From JBHENW01 sp046261875 (GTDB lineage: Bacteria; Acidobacteriota; Thermoanaerobaculia; UBA5066; Gp7-AA6), in NCBI GenBank assembly GCA_046261875.1, contig JBHENW010000043.1, forward strand, positions 1 to 16,918: a stretch of DNA of 16,918 bases, read 5' to 3'. Below the pieces are notes generated by a model. The model had not been told where the DNA came from. It did no database searches and saw only the letters and a list, made by a program, of their open reading frames with translations. A program made the translations under genes and the position numbers. This document shows, piece after piece, positions 7,796-15,140 of the stretch (within the stretch, counting starts at the first letter, position 1; each line of letters opens with the position of its first letter).

Positions 7796-8408
7796 TCAGC
7801 GGCCGCTCGTTCCGAGGAAGAGGTGGACCTCGACCTCCCGAGACAGCAGGGCCCTCCCGCCGCTCCAGCGCGTGCCCTTCACGCCGAAATCCGTGCGGTC
7901 CAGCGTGAAGAACGTCTCGAAGCCGGCGAGGATCCCTTCGCTTCCGGGAATCGTTCGCGCCGAGGAACCGAACGGGAACCGTGATCGTCCGTTTCGTGGC
8001 CCGGATCGTGATGTCCCCGGTGACCTCCGCGGTGTCCGTGCCGGTCGGACGCACGCGGCGGCTCACGAAGGTCCACCGCGGATGTCGGGAGACGTCGAAG
8101 AAGTCGTCGGAGCGCAGCGCGCGGTCGCGTCCCGTCACGCCGGTGTCCACGCTGTCCGCTTCGACGGTCAGCGTCACGCGCGAGGCGGCGGGCCGCGCCG
8201 GGTCGTACGCGATCGTCCCGGAAAAGTCGCGGAAGCGACCCTGCTCCCGCATCACCCCCCATTTCTTCACCGTGAAGGCGACCGTGCTGTCTCCCGGCCT
8301 CACGGCGAGCCGGACCGGGCCGCGCAGCCCCGCTTTCGTGGCCGGCTGCGCGAAGATGCTCGCCGCGTAGACGAGCGGCAGGGCGAGGAAGGCGAGCGAT
8401 CTCTTCAT
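7796..8408 (-). pseudogene. Secreted YceI-like protein, broken by a one-base frameshift
   Basis: ATG at 8408 opens MKRSLAFLALPLVYAASIFA with a clear signal peptide and a likely cleavage before QPATKAG. The YceI-type lipocalin-like barrel follows: VRLAVRPGDSTVAFTVKKWG, FRDFSGTIAYDP, SVDTGVTGRDRALRSDDFFD and GDITIRATKRTITVPVRFLG. At about 7953-7956 one extra base shifts the frame. The expected ending, AGFETFFTLDRTDFGVKG and then LSREVEVHLFLGTSGR, is intact in the next frame and stops at 7796-7798. With one base removed the protein has 203 residues, normal for a secreted YceI protein. These proteins bind isoprenoid or other amphiphilic molecules in the periplasm. The start overlaps the stop of the upstream dioxygenase-like gene (ATGA). 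Sequence error or pseudogene cannot be decided from one read-out. Confidence 0.85.
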
Positions 8409-9031
8409 GGCTCGACTCCGCAGGGCTCGAGGCCGTGCATCGTGTTGTCCTCGAAGCGGTCTCCGGACGACTTGAGCCGCAAGTCGTGGACGGCGCGCCA
8501 GACGCCCTGCGGGCCGCGCTCGACCGGACGGATGAAGGCGAAACGGCCCGCGGCGGCCGACCGCCGCCGCTCGTCTTCCGTCAGGTGCGGGTCCCCCTCG
8601 AAGAGGAGGTCGGTCCCGTACTGCGGCGGCACGCCCTTGCCCCACATCTGCGTGTGCACGTGCGCCGCGATGCGCCCGCCGGGATAGGCGCCGGGCCGGA
8701 TCGTGCGGTATTCGTAGCGGCCGTCCGCTCCCGTCCTGATCCACCCCTTGAGCCTCGGCGCCTTCCCGGGCCACCGGTTGTAACGGCCCGTGGCGTCCGT
8801 CTGGTAGACGTAGAGCAGGACCCCGGCCGCGGGCGTCACCCCGTTCGGCGCGAAAATCCTTCCGGTCACGTGCAGCGGTTCTCCCGGCTCTTTCGGTCCG
8901 GCCAGGGTTGCGGTCGAAGTCGCGCTCCCGCAGGGCCCCTTGGAGGCCGCGGCGAAACCCCCGGCCAGGCCGATCGCGGCGATCAAAGCGGCCGCCGCGG
9001 GAACACTCGCGCTTCGCTGGGTTTTCCTCAT
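8405..9031 (-). CDS. Secreted intradiol ring-cleavage dioxygenase-like protein
   Basis: This 208-residue protein has a signal peptide (residues about 1-29, hydrophobic core PAAAALIAAIGLAGGFAAA). The beta-sandwich of the intradiol dioxygenase family (catechol / protocatechuate 3,4-dioxygenase type) follows: VTGRIFAPNGVTPAAGVLLY, VYQTDATGRYNRW, GADGRYEYRTIRPGAYPG and AAHVH. All four expected Fe(III) ligands can be picked out as Y84, Y116, H124 and H126, so the metal site looks complete. C34 and C204 may form a disulfide, since both are in the exported part. The family opens aromatic diols between the two hydroxyls. Secreted, short members are mostly uncharacterised, so the substrate is unknown. 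The gene starts 30 bases after the permease stop and overlaps the yceI-like start by four bases. The ribosome binding site is weak. Confidence 0.82.
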   Translation of the reverse strand: MRKTQRSASVPAAAALIAAIGLAGGFAAASKGPCGSATSTATLAGPKEPGEPLHVTGRIFAPNGVTPAAGVLLYVYQTDATGRYNRWPGKAPRLKGWIRTGADGRYEYRTIRPGAYPGGRIAAHVHTQMWGKGVPPQYGTDLLFEGDPHLTEDERRRSAAAGRFAFIRPVERGPQGVWRAVHDLRLKSSGDRFEDNTMHGLEPCGVEP

Positions 9032-9061
9032 ACCCGACAGACGGCGGGGAGAGGCCGGGTG

Positions 9062-10615
9062 TTAGCCGACAGGTGACGGAGGGGCAGGCCGCCGGATGAA
9101 GGAAAACGCGAAGAGGAGCAACGCGAGCGCTCCATAAGCGGCGGCGAAGTGGAACGGCACCGTCGAGCCGGCGTCCCAAGGGAGAAACAGTGACCCCCGC
9201 GGCCGGGGGGAGTGCATCACGCCGAAGAGGCAGAGAAGGCCGCCGACGGCAAAGTACAGCGCGCTGCGGCGGAGGCGGCCGTCGATCAGCTCCGCCGTCG
9301 CCGCGCCCCAGATGAGCGCCGTGACGATGAAGCCGTTGCCGAGGAGCTGCAACGCCTGGAACGTCTCGGCGGCCTCTCCCGAAAGCGCCCCGATCTGCAC
9401 GCCGGCGGCCGCGAGGAGCGAACCGGCCTGGAGCGCGGCCACGAACGCGACCGTCGGCAGGAACGCCAGCGCGAGCGCCGGCCCGTGCCGCTCGGGCGTC
9501 GCGGCGAACGCCTGGGCGACGACCTCCAGGCCGATGTAAACGAGGATCGGGGCAACCACGGCTGCCGGCGTCCAGTCGATCAGGAAGGGGAGGAAACCGA
9601 GCATGCCGCCGAGGCCCACGAAGAGGCCCGTCGCGACGACGTAGCCCGCCCGCGCTCCCATCTTCTTGTAGGCCGGGTGCCCGATGTAGGGCGTGCTCTC
9701 CACGACGCCGCCGCAGACGCCGGCGACCAGAGTGCAGAACCCCTCCGTCATGAGGATGCCTTTCGTGTCGTACTCGTCGCCCGCGGCGGCGGCGCTCTCC
9801 GTGTTGTCGATGCCTCCGACGATCGTCACGACGCCGAACGGGAGCGCGATCGGCAGGTAAGCCCATGCCAGGGACAGCCCGCCGAGAAACGCGAGCGTCG
9901 GCCAGGGAAAAGCGAGCTCGAGCGCCCGTACGGGCAGGTCCGCGGCCGGAGCCATGAGGGGGCTCGCCCAACCGGCCGCGTGGAGGCCCGCGTGGAGGAG
10001 GAGCGCCAGGAGGACCGAGACGAACGCCCCCGGGAGCCCCCAGGGAAGCCGGATGCCTGCGACGAAGGTCGCGAGGATGACGCCGAATGCGACGAGCCCG
10101 ACGATCGGGTTCGCGACCATCTTCAGAAGCGGCAGCAGCGCGATCAGAGCCAGGCCCGCTCCGCCGATCGAGCCGAGCAGTGCCGCGCGGGGCAGGGCCT
10201 GGCGGACCGCGTTTCCGGCGAGGGCCATCCCCATCTTCGCCAGGCCGATGAGCACGGTGACCGCCATGCCGATCTTCCACGCGAGCTCCGCGTCGCCCGT
10301 CGCGAGATAAGCGGGACCCAGCACGGCGAACCCCATCCCGAAGACGCTCGGCGCATTGATCCCGAGCGGCATGGCGGTGACGTCGTCGCGCCGCTCGCGC
10401 TTGGCCAGCCGGAACGCCATCCACGCGTAGATCAGGTCGCCGACGAGGACGCCGATCGCCGTGCCCGGAACGATCCGGTAGAGCACGAGGTCGCGGGGGA
10501 ATCCGAACGCCCCGACGAGGATCGCCGTCAGGATGACGAGGTTGGCGACGTTGTCGAAGACGAGGGCGAAGAAGGCGTTGAGGTCGCCCGCCCGGACCCA
10601 GCGATAGCGGCTCAT
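9062..10615 (-). CDS. AzgA/NCS2-like permease (xanthine/uracil/vitamin C permease group)
   Basis: This is a 517-residue integral inner-membrane protein with roughly 12-14 hydrophobic segments. It begins with GDLNAFFALVFDNVANLV (residues 10-27), the hallmark start of the AzgA-related permeases in the NCS2-like superfamily. The central conserved motifs are GGIDNTESAAAAGDEYDT (268-284) and VVESTPYIGHPAYKKMGARA (304-323), which correspond to the substrate and cation-binding helices of the fold. Characterised relatives move purines, uracil or ascorbate by proton or sodium symport. This subgroup has no settled substrate, so only the broad role is claimed. The ATG at 10615 is forced by the conserved N-terminus just after it. 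It sits directly against a Rho-independent terminator hairpin and has no Shine-Dalgarno sequence at normal distance. It is the first gene of a probable four-gene operon. Confidence 0.85.
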   Translation of the reverse strand: MSRYRWVRAGDLNAFFALVFDNVANLVILTAILVGAFGFPRDLVLYRIVPGTAIGVLVGDLIYAWMAFRLAKRERRDDVTAMPLGINAPSVFGMGFAVLGPAYLATGDAELAWKIGMAVTVLIGLAKMGMALAGNAVRQALPRAALLGSIGGAGLALIALLPLLKMVANPIVGLVAFGVILATFVAGIRLPWGLPGAFVSVLLALLLHAGLHAAGWASPLMAPAADLPVRALELAFPWPTLAFLGGLSLAWAYLPIALPFGVVTIVGGIDNTESAAAAGDEYDTKGILMTEGFCTLVAGVCGGVVESTPYIGHPAYKKMGARAGYVVATGLFVGLGGMLGFLPFLIDWTPAAVVAPILVYIGLEVVAQAFAATPERHGPALALAFLPTVAFVAALQAGSLLAAAGVQIGALSGEAAETFQALQLLGNGFIVTALIWGAATAELIDGRLRRSALYFAVGGLLCLFGVMHSPRPRGSLFLPWDAGSTVPFHFAAAYGALALLLFAFSFIRRPAPPSPVG

Positions 10616-10649
10616 GGAAAAACGGCCGGGCCACCCACCGGCCCGGCCG
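10616..10649 (-). terminator. Rho-independent terminator after the TonB-dependent receptor gene
   Basis: On the minus strand a perfect ten-base stem (CGGCCGGGCC with GGCCCGGCCG, arms at 10640-10649 and 10623-10632) encloses a seven-base loop and is followed by TTTTT. It lies about 30 bases after the receptor stop codon. Its U tract ends two bases before the ATG of the next gene, so it could also act as an attenuator or mask initiation there. Confidence 0.85.
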
Positions 10650-10676
10650 CTGAAACGAAACCTTCCTTCCGCCGGT

Positions 10677-13600
10677 CTACCAGAGGACGCGAAGCCCCAG
10701 CTGCACCTGCCGCGGGTCGCCGTTGCCGCTGCGGATGGTGCCGTCGAAGTTGAAGATCAGGTTGGTGTTCTGGGGCACGAGGAAGTTGTCGCTGTTGAGC
10801 AGGTTGAAGACTTCGATGATCGGTTCGATGGTCAGGAACGCGAGCGTGAACTCCTTGGAAACACGCAGGTCCAGGGAGGAGTACTTGTTGTCCTTCCGGC
10901 CGTTGTTGCGTGTCTCGATGGTTCCGTCGGGATTGATGCGGTCCGACGACTCCGGCCCCCCCGCCTGCCACGGGTTGGAAGAGGGCGTGCCGTCCGCTTT
11001 GAGGGAGATGGGCTGCGGGGAACGGTACGCGTAGCGGGTGTTGACGTTGATGTCCCAGGGGGCCTGCCACAGGAACCACGCGTTGAACCGGTGCCGCTGG
11101 TCCCGATCGGAGAAGCCGTACTCGGCATCGAGGTCCGTGATCCGCGCATAGCGCAGCGTGAAGGGATCCCGCTCGTTGTCGTCGTCGGACTTGTCCTTGG
11201 AGTAGGTGTAAAACACCTGGAAGCCGAATCGGTCGGCGAGGTTCTTGTTCAAGCCGACGGTGATGCCCCAGTACCGGCTCTTCGCCGACGATTCCACGGT
11301 CCACAGGGTGCTGATCCCGTTCGTGCCGTCCGCACCGAGCCCGGTGCTCCACGGTGAACCGAGGGCCGGGTCGTTGCGGTTGATGAACCGGGTGACCTGA
11401 TCCGTCTTGGCGTAGTTGTATTTCACGATCGCGGCCAGGCCCGGGACGATCTCGCGGTCGACCCCGAAGCTGAAAGCGTTCGTCTTGGGGTTGCGGAAGT
11501 CCCTGTCGAACACGTAGACCTCCGGGTGATCCGGCGTGCTGACCTCGGAAGCGGGGATGAGGCTCGTATAGGCCGGAGGAGGCGGTCCGCCGAAGTTCCG
11601 GAAGAAGCTGGCCCGGAAAATCGTCTGTCCGATGCTGCCGTTCGTGGAGCGACTGGAAGCCAGGTTCAGAGCCGGGATGCGCGCGTAGAAGATGCCCCAG
11701 GTGCCCCGGAGGACCGTCTTGCCGTCGTCCCATGGATCCCACGAGATCCCGAGACGGGGCTGCCACATTTTCATGTCGTCGGGGATCTCCCCGTCGGAGG
11801 GGAATTCCTGCCCGTTTCGCGTCTGTCCGATGAATGGGGCGAAGAAGACCTCGTCCGGAGGTGTCCGCGGATCGGGGTTGTCGATGCCGTCCCACCGCAG
11901 GCCGGCGTTGATCGTGAGGTTGCGGATCGGCTGCCAGCTGTCCTGCAGAAAGACGCCGTACTCCTCCTGCGCGATGGACTGGGTTCCGGCGTCCTCGACC
12001 GAACGGCCGCCCACCCCCGCCTGCTGCAGGTAGAGAAGAACCGGTCCGGTGACCGTCTCCCCGGCCGGGCAGGTCCCGGTCTCCGACGAGCCGCCGCCCG
12101 AGCAATGCACGTAGTTCGGATTTCGCGCGTAGTTCAGGAAGCCGTCCGTGGAATCGAAGATGAAGCGCCCGTTGGCGAAGCCGATGAAGGTCTGCCTCGA
12201 GACGACCCGGTTCCACTCGACCCCGAACTTGATCGCATGCGAGCCGACAACGATCGAGACGTTGTCGAGGAGCTGGGTCCGGTCGTCGTAGTACTCGACC
12301 GGGATGAAGAACGGCATCCCGAAACGGTAGGCCCGGCCGAAGTCGAAGGCGGTATCCGGGAGCGGACGGTTCTGGCCGGTGATGAGCGGTCCTTCATAGG
12401 GCCGCGGGCGGTCTTCGCGCGAGTACTGGCCGCGCAGCTCGTTCAGGAGGTTGCTCGTCAGGGTCGAAATGACGGAGCCGCCGATCGAGTACGAGCGATC
12501 CTTCTCGGTGGCGTTTGCGCTGACTCCCCAGGAGTCCACGTCGAAGGTCCCATTCTCCTGTTCGGACCACTGGTAGGCGTAGCGCAGCGTCGCGAGATGC
12601 TGCTGCGTGGCGTGCCAGTCGAGCTTTGCCAGAGCCACGAAGGCGTCGTCCGTGCGGGCGACGGGACCGTTCTCGTTGGGGCTGCCGATCGAGGCGAAGT
12701 AGTCCACGACCCGCTGCTCGATACGGGCCGGGTCATCCTGTTTCGTCGAATCGCCCTGTTGCGTGTCGATGCCGACGAAGTAGAAGAGCTTGTCCTGCCG
12801 GAAAGGGCCGCCGAGCGTGAAGCCCACCTGCGACTGGTCGAACTCGAACTTCTCGGCCTCGCCGCCGCCGGGCTGGGCGGCTTTGGACGCCAGGCTGTCG
12901 TCTTTCCAGTAAACGTGGCCGCTGCCGTGGAAGTCGTTGGTGCCGGACTTGGTGATCACGTTGACGAAGCCGGAGGATGACCGGCCGAACTCGGCGTTGG
13001 CGCCGTCGGCCACCACCACGACTTCCTGGACCGCGTCCAGGTTGAAGGTGAAGGGTGGGCGCTGGCCGCCGCGCTGCTCGCCGAAGAAGGGGTTGTTGAA
13101 GTCCTGCCCGTCCACCGAAACATTGTTGTGTATCCCTTTCTGTCCGTTGATTGACAGCTCGTCCCCGTCGGGCCCCTGGACGATCGTCACGCCGGGCGTC
13201 AGCTTGGCGTAGTCGAGGAAGTTGTGATCGGCGTTGGGCAGGCCCTGCACGGCCTCGTCCGGGATCATCGTCGTCCCGGCCGTGCGGCTCGTTTCGACCA
13301 CGGGGGCCTCTCCGGTGACCCGGATCTCCTGCGCGACTCCCGAGATCTGGAGCGGGAGCCGCAGGTTCACGCTCTGGCCCAGGCGCAGGTCGATCCCGTC
13401 CCGCACGAGCGTCGCGAAGCCCGGAAGCGTCACGGTCACGCGGTATGGCCCGAGCGGCAGGAGCAGGGCGCGGAAGCGCCCGCCGGAGTCGGTCGTGTGG
13501 TCCTGGGCGAAGTTGGTCGCCGTGTTGCGGACGTTGACGGAGGCCCCCGGAAGGACGGCGTCGCTCTGGTCCACGACGGTGCCTTCGATGACGCCGGTCG

Positions 13601-13685
13601 TGGCCTGGGACTGGGCGAAGAGGGCGCCCGCCGAAAAGAGCGAGAGGAGACAGAGGGAGAGGATGGCGCGGAACGGGCGAAGCAT
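10677..13685 (-). CDS. TonB-dependent outer-membrane receptor, Oar-like, with N-terminal CarboxypepD_reg domain
   Basis: The protein has 1002 residues from ATG 13685. A signal peptide (LRPFRAILSLCLLSLFSAGA, cleavage likely after ALFA at residue 24) leads into a carboxypeptidase-regulatory-like domain at about 29-112, including GTVVDQSDAVLPGASVNVRN and GGRFRALLLPLGPYRVTV. The plug follows at about 120-250, with VTGEAPVVETSRTAGT, SVDGQDFNNPF and VQEVVVVADGANAEFGRSSS then VITKSGTN. The rest is a long beta barrel ending in VQLGLRVLW, an aromatic end typical of outer-membrane proteins. It would take up a large substrate, or bind an outer-membrane partner, using TonB energy; the ligand cannot be told. 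An ATG 42 bases further upstream (13727) is in frame, but 13685 is preceded by AGGAGG at ideal spacing and starts the signal peptide directly. It has its own promoter and terminator, so it is probably a single-gene unit with some read-through. Confidence 0.93.
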   Translation of the reverse strand: MLRPFRAILSLCLLSLFSAGALFAQSQATTGVIEGTVVDQSDAVLPGASVNVRNTATNFAQDHTTDSGGRFRALLLPLGPYRVTVTLPGFATLVRDGIDLRLGQSVNLRLPLQISGVAQEIRVTGEAPVVETSRTAGTTMIPDEAVQGLPNADHNFLDYAKLTPGVTIVQGPDGDELSINGQKGIHNNVSVDGQDFNNPFFGEQRGGQRPPFTFNLDAVQEVVVVADGANAEFGRSSSGFVNVITKSGTNDFHGSGHVYWKDDSLASKAAQPGGGEAEKFEFDQSQVGFTLGGPFRQDKLFYFVGIDTQQGDSTKQDDPARIEQRVVDYFASIGSPNENGPVARTDDAFVALAKLDWHATQQHLATLRYAYQWSEQENGTFDVDSWGVSANATEKDRSYSIGGSVISTLTSNLLNELRGQYSREDRPRPYEGPLITGQNRPLPDTAFDFGRAYRFGMPFFIPVEYYDDRTQLLDNVSIVVGSHAIKFGVEWNRVVSRQTFIGFANGRFIFDSTDGFLNYARNPNYVHCSGGGSSETGTCPAGETVTGPVLLYLQQAGVGGRSVEDAGTQSIAQEEYGVFLQDSWQPIRNLTINAGLRWDGIDNPDPRTPPDEVFFAPFIGQTRNGQEFPSDGEIPDDMKMWQPRLGISWDPWDDGKTVLRGTWGIFYARIPALNLASSRSTNGSIGQTIFRASFFRNFGGPPPPAYTSLIPASEVSTPDHPEVYVFDRDFRNPKTNAFSFGVDREIVPGLAAIVKYNYAKTDQVTRFINRNDPALGSPWSTGLGADGTNGISTLWTVESSAKSRYWGITVGLNKNLADRFGFQVFYTYSKDKSDDDNERDPFTLRYARITDLDAEYGFSDRDQRHRFNAWFLWQAPWDINVNTRYAYRSPQPISLKADGTPSSNPWQAGGPESSDRINPDGTIETRNNGRKDNKYSSLDLRVSKEFTLAFLTIEPIIEVFNLLNSDNFLVPQNTNLIFNFDGTIRSGNGDPRQVQLGLRVLW

Positions 13686-13690
13686 GCCGA

Positions 13691-13696
13691 CCTCCT
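13691..13696 (-). promoter_or_regulatory. Strong Shine-Dalgarno sequence of the TonB receptor gene
   Basis: AGGAGG lies five bases before ATG 13685 on the minus strand. It is the best ribosome binding site I noticed in the window and decides the receptor start against the upstream in-frame ATG at 13727. Confidence 0.88.
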
Positions 13697-13741
13697 TGTC
13701 GCGATCGAGAATCAGAGCCCGGTTCACGGAAGCTTCATGGC

Positions 13742-13770
13742 AATCTATTTTGAGCGCCGGGGCGAGTCAA
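13742..13770 (-). promoter_or_regulatory. Sigma70-type promoter for the TonB receptor gene
   Basis: On the minus strand TTGACT (13770-13765) and TAGATT (13747-13742) are separated by exactly 17 bases and embedded in an AT-rich patch that stands out from the GC-rich surroundings. The predicted transcript would start near 13735, giving a 5' leader of about 50 bases before the AGGAGG-preceded ATG at 13685. Confidence 0.75.
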
Positions 13771-13782
13771 GCGAGAAAGGGT

Positions 13783-13800
13783 CGCGGCGGGCGGGCCGCG
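13783..13800 (-). terminator. Possible weak hairpin after the ABC permease operon
   Basis: CGCGGC and GCCGCG form a six-base stem with a six-base loop, about 30 bases after the last permease stop codon. On the minus strand it is followed by ACCCTTTCTC, not a true U tract. It may end the ABC operon before the receptor promoter, but the GC-rich context makes such hairpins common by chance. Confidence 0.25.
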
Positions 13801-13832
13801 GGAGATCGCGCCGCGCGCGGCGAAGCGACGTG

Positions 13833-15140
13833 TTATCTCATCGCCTCCATCGGGGAAAGCCGCGCCGCGCGGACGGCCGGGTACATCCCGAAGAGGAGGG
13901 CGAGAGCGAGCGCGATGACCCAGGCGACGACGAGACCCACGGGGTTCACGACGAGGCCGTAGGGGAATTTCGGGGAGAGCGCTTCGCAGAGGACCGTCCC
14001 GAGGAAGGTCCCGACGGACGCCCCGAGCGCCGCGAGGACGCAGGCTTCGAGAAGGAACTGGATGAAGATCTCGCCGTCGGAGGCCCCCATCGCCTTGCGC
14101 AGGCCGATCTCGTAGCGCCGGTCCGAGAAGGAGATGAGCATCACCGAGAGCACGCCGACGCCTCCCACGAGCAGGACCGTCGCGGCGAGGCTCGACAGCA
14201 CGATCCGCCACCCGCGGATCTGATCGAGGAAGTTTCCGTAGGACTGGGCCAGCTCGGCCTGGAGGTCCGTGATTTCCGTGTCCTCGATCCCGTGGTGGGC
14301 CTGGCGCGTGCGACCGAGCATCATGGCGGAGACTTCGCCGACGTCCTTCTTCGATTTGAGCTTCACGGCGAGGTGCTCAAGCTTGTGCGCCGGATCGATC
14401 CGGTCCATGTAGGTCTCGAGCGGAATGGAGAGCCCGTTGGCGTCGTAATAGTTCTCGTCCGAGAAGACCTGCCCGGTCGCCTGCACGCCGACGATGCGGA
14501 ACCGGACCCCCTCCACGGTGACGTCGCGCCCGACCGGGTCCGACCCGCCAAACAGCTTTGAGCCGAGGGTCGCTCCGACGACCGCAACGCGGGCGTGCCG
14601 GCGCTGGTCGTCCTCCGTGATCCCCCGCCCCAGGCCGATCGGCCGGTTCATCCACTGGCCGTAGTCGTGCGCCGCGCCGATGATCCAGGTGCGCTCGGAC
14701 CCGCCCGGGACGCGGACGGCCGACCGCTTCATCGCGCGCGGCAGAAAGGCGAGGACCTTGGGATGAGGCGCGGTCAGCCGGGGGAGGTCCTCGTAGCGCA
14801 GCCCCGGGCTCATCGCGAAGCGCTTCTGCTCTTCCGTCGTCTCCGGTGACTTGGGCGCGAGCATGATCGTGCCGTCCCAGCTCATCCCGGCAAAGCCCGT
14901 GGAGACCTTGTCCACGACGCCGTCCATGACGGAGGTCATCACGACGAGGGCGAAGACGCCGAGCATCAGCAGCGTGAGCGTCAGGATCGAGCGCAGCTTG
15001 TGGGCCCAGAGCTCGATGAGGCCGCTCCGCACGACATCGCCGATCAGGCCCAGACGCGCCGAAAGCGAGAGCCGCCGCCGCGGCCGGCGTTCGGTTGCCT
15101 GCTGATAAGAGCCGCCCCGTTCCAGGACCGCTTCACTCAT
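13833..15140 (-). CDS. MacB/FtsX-type ABC transporter permease (second of two)
   Basis: This is a 435-residue inner-membrane protein with the MacB layout. It has a cytoplasmic N-terminus, TM1 at about 50-72 (RSILTLTLLMLGVFALVVM) and a long periplasmic domain at about 73-310, with HARVAVVGATLGSKLFGGSD and VTVEGVRFRIVGVQATGQVF. Three C-terminal helices follow at about 313-337, 362-385 and 399-421. The cytoplasmic coupling loop RRYEIGLRKAMGAS (341-354) and the closing PAVRAARLSPMEAMR are typical of the FtsX domain. Such permeases do mechanical work on the envelope or export peptides, lipoproteins or toxins rather than importing substrate. An in-frame ATG at 15197 exists, but ATG 15140 is preferred because it overlaps the upstream stop by eight bases, as expected for coupled translation. 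It probably pairs with the other permease as a heterodimer. Confidence 0.87.
   Translation of the reverse strand: MSEAVLERGGSYQQATERRPRRRLSLSARLGLIGDVVRSGLIELWAHKLRSILTLTLLMLGVFALVVMTSVMDGVVDKVSTGFAGMSWDGTIMLAPKSPETTEEQKRFAMSPGLRYEDLPRLTAPHPKVLAFLPRAMKRSAVRVPGGSERTWIIGAAHDYGQWMNRPIGLGRGITEDDQRRHARVAVVGATLGSKLFGGSDPVGRDVTVEGVRFRIVGVQATGQVFSDENYYDANGLSIPLETYMDRIDPAHKLEHLAVKLKSKKDVGEVSAMMLGRTRQAHHGIEDTEITDLQAELAQSYGNFLDQIRGWRIVLSSLAATVLLVGGVGVLSVMLISFSDRRYEIGLRKAMGASDGEIFIQFLLEACVLAALGASVGTFLGTVLCEALSPKFPYGLVVNPVGLVVAWVIALALALLFGMYPAVRAARLSPMEAMR

Noticed and set aside
7945..7962. Programmed ribosomal frameshift in the YceI-like gene
   Set aside because: There is no slippery heptamer or obvious stimulatory hairpin, and the family has no such mechanism.
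7260..10634. A minus-strand open frame of 1124 codons covering four genes
   Set aside because: It is a composite. It holds out-of-frame sequence of the permease and dioxygenase genes, then the true first part of the YceI gene and the true last part of the VOC gene, joined only because no stop occurs in this GC-rich DNA.
9212..10753. Plus-strand open frame of 513 codons opposite the permease
   Set aside because: The product is almost only Arg, Glu, Asp, Ala and Gly, and it opposes a clear membrane protein; a codon-bias shadow.
13686..13727. Earlier start of the TonB receptor at ATG 13727
   Set aside because: It would add a charged 14-residue extension before the signal peptide, lies only about eight bases after the predicted transcript start and lacks a ribosome binding site; 13685 has AGGAGG.
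13810..13821. Perfect 12-base palindrome as an operator
   Set aside because: It consists only of G and C in a GC-rich stretch, lies upstream of the promoter at some distance and is likely by chance.
11526..14561. Long plus-strand open frames (11526-12980 and 13224-14561) opposite the receptor and permease
   Set aside because: No domain can be seen, and the second spans the receptor promoter and two genes; both are shadows.
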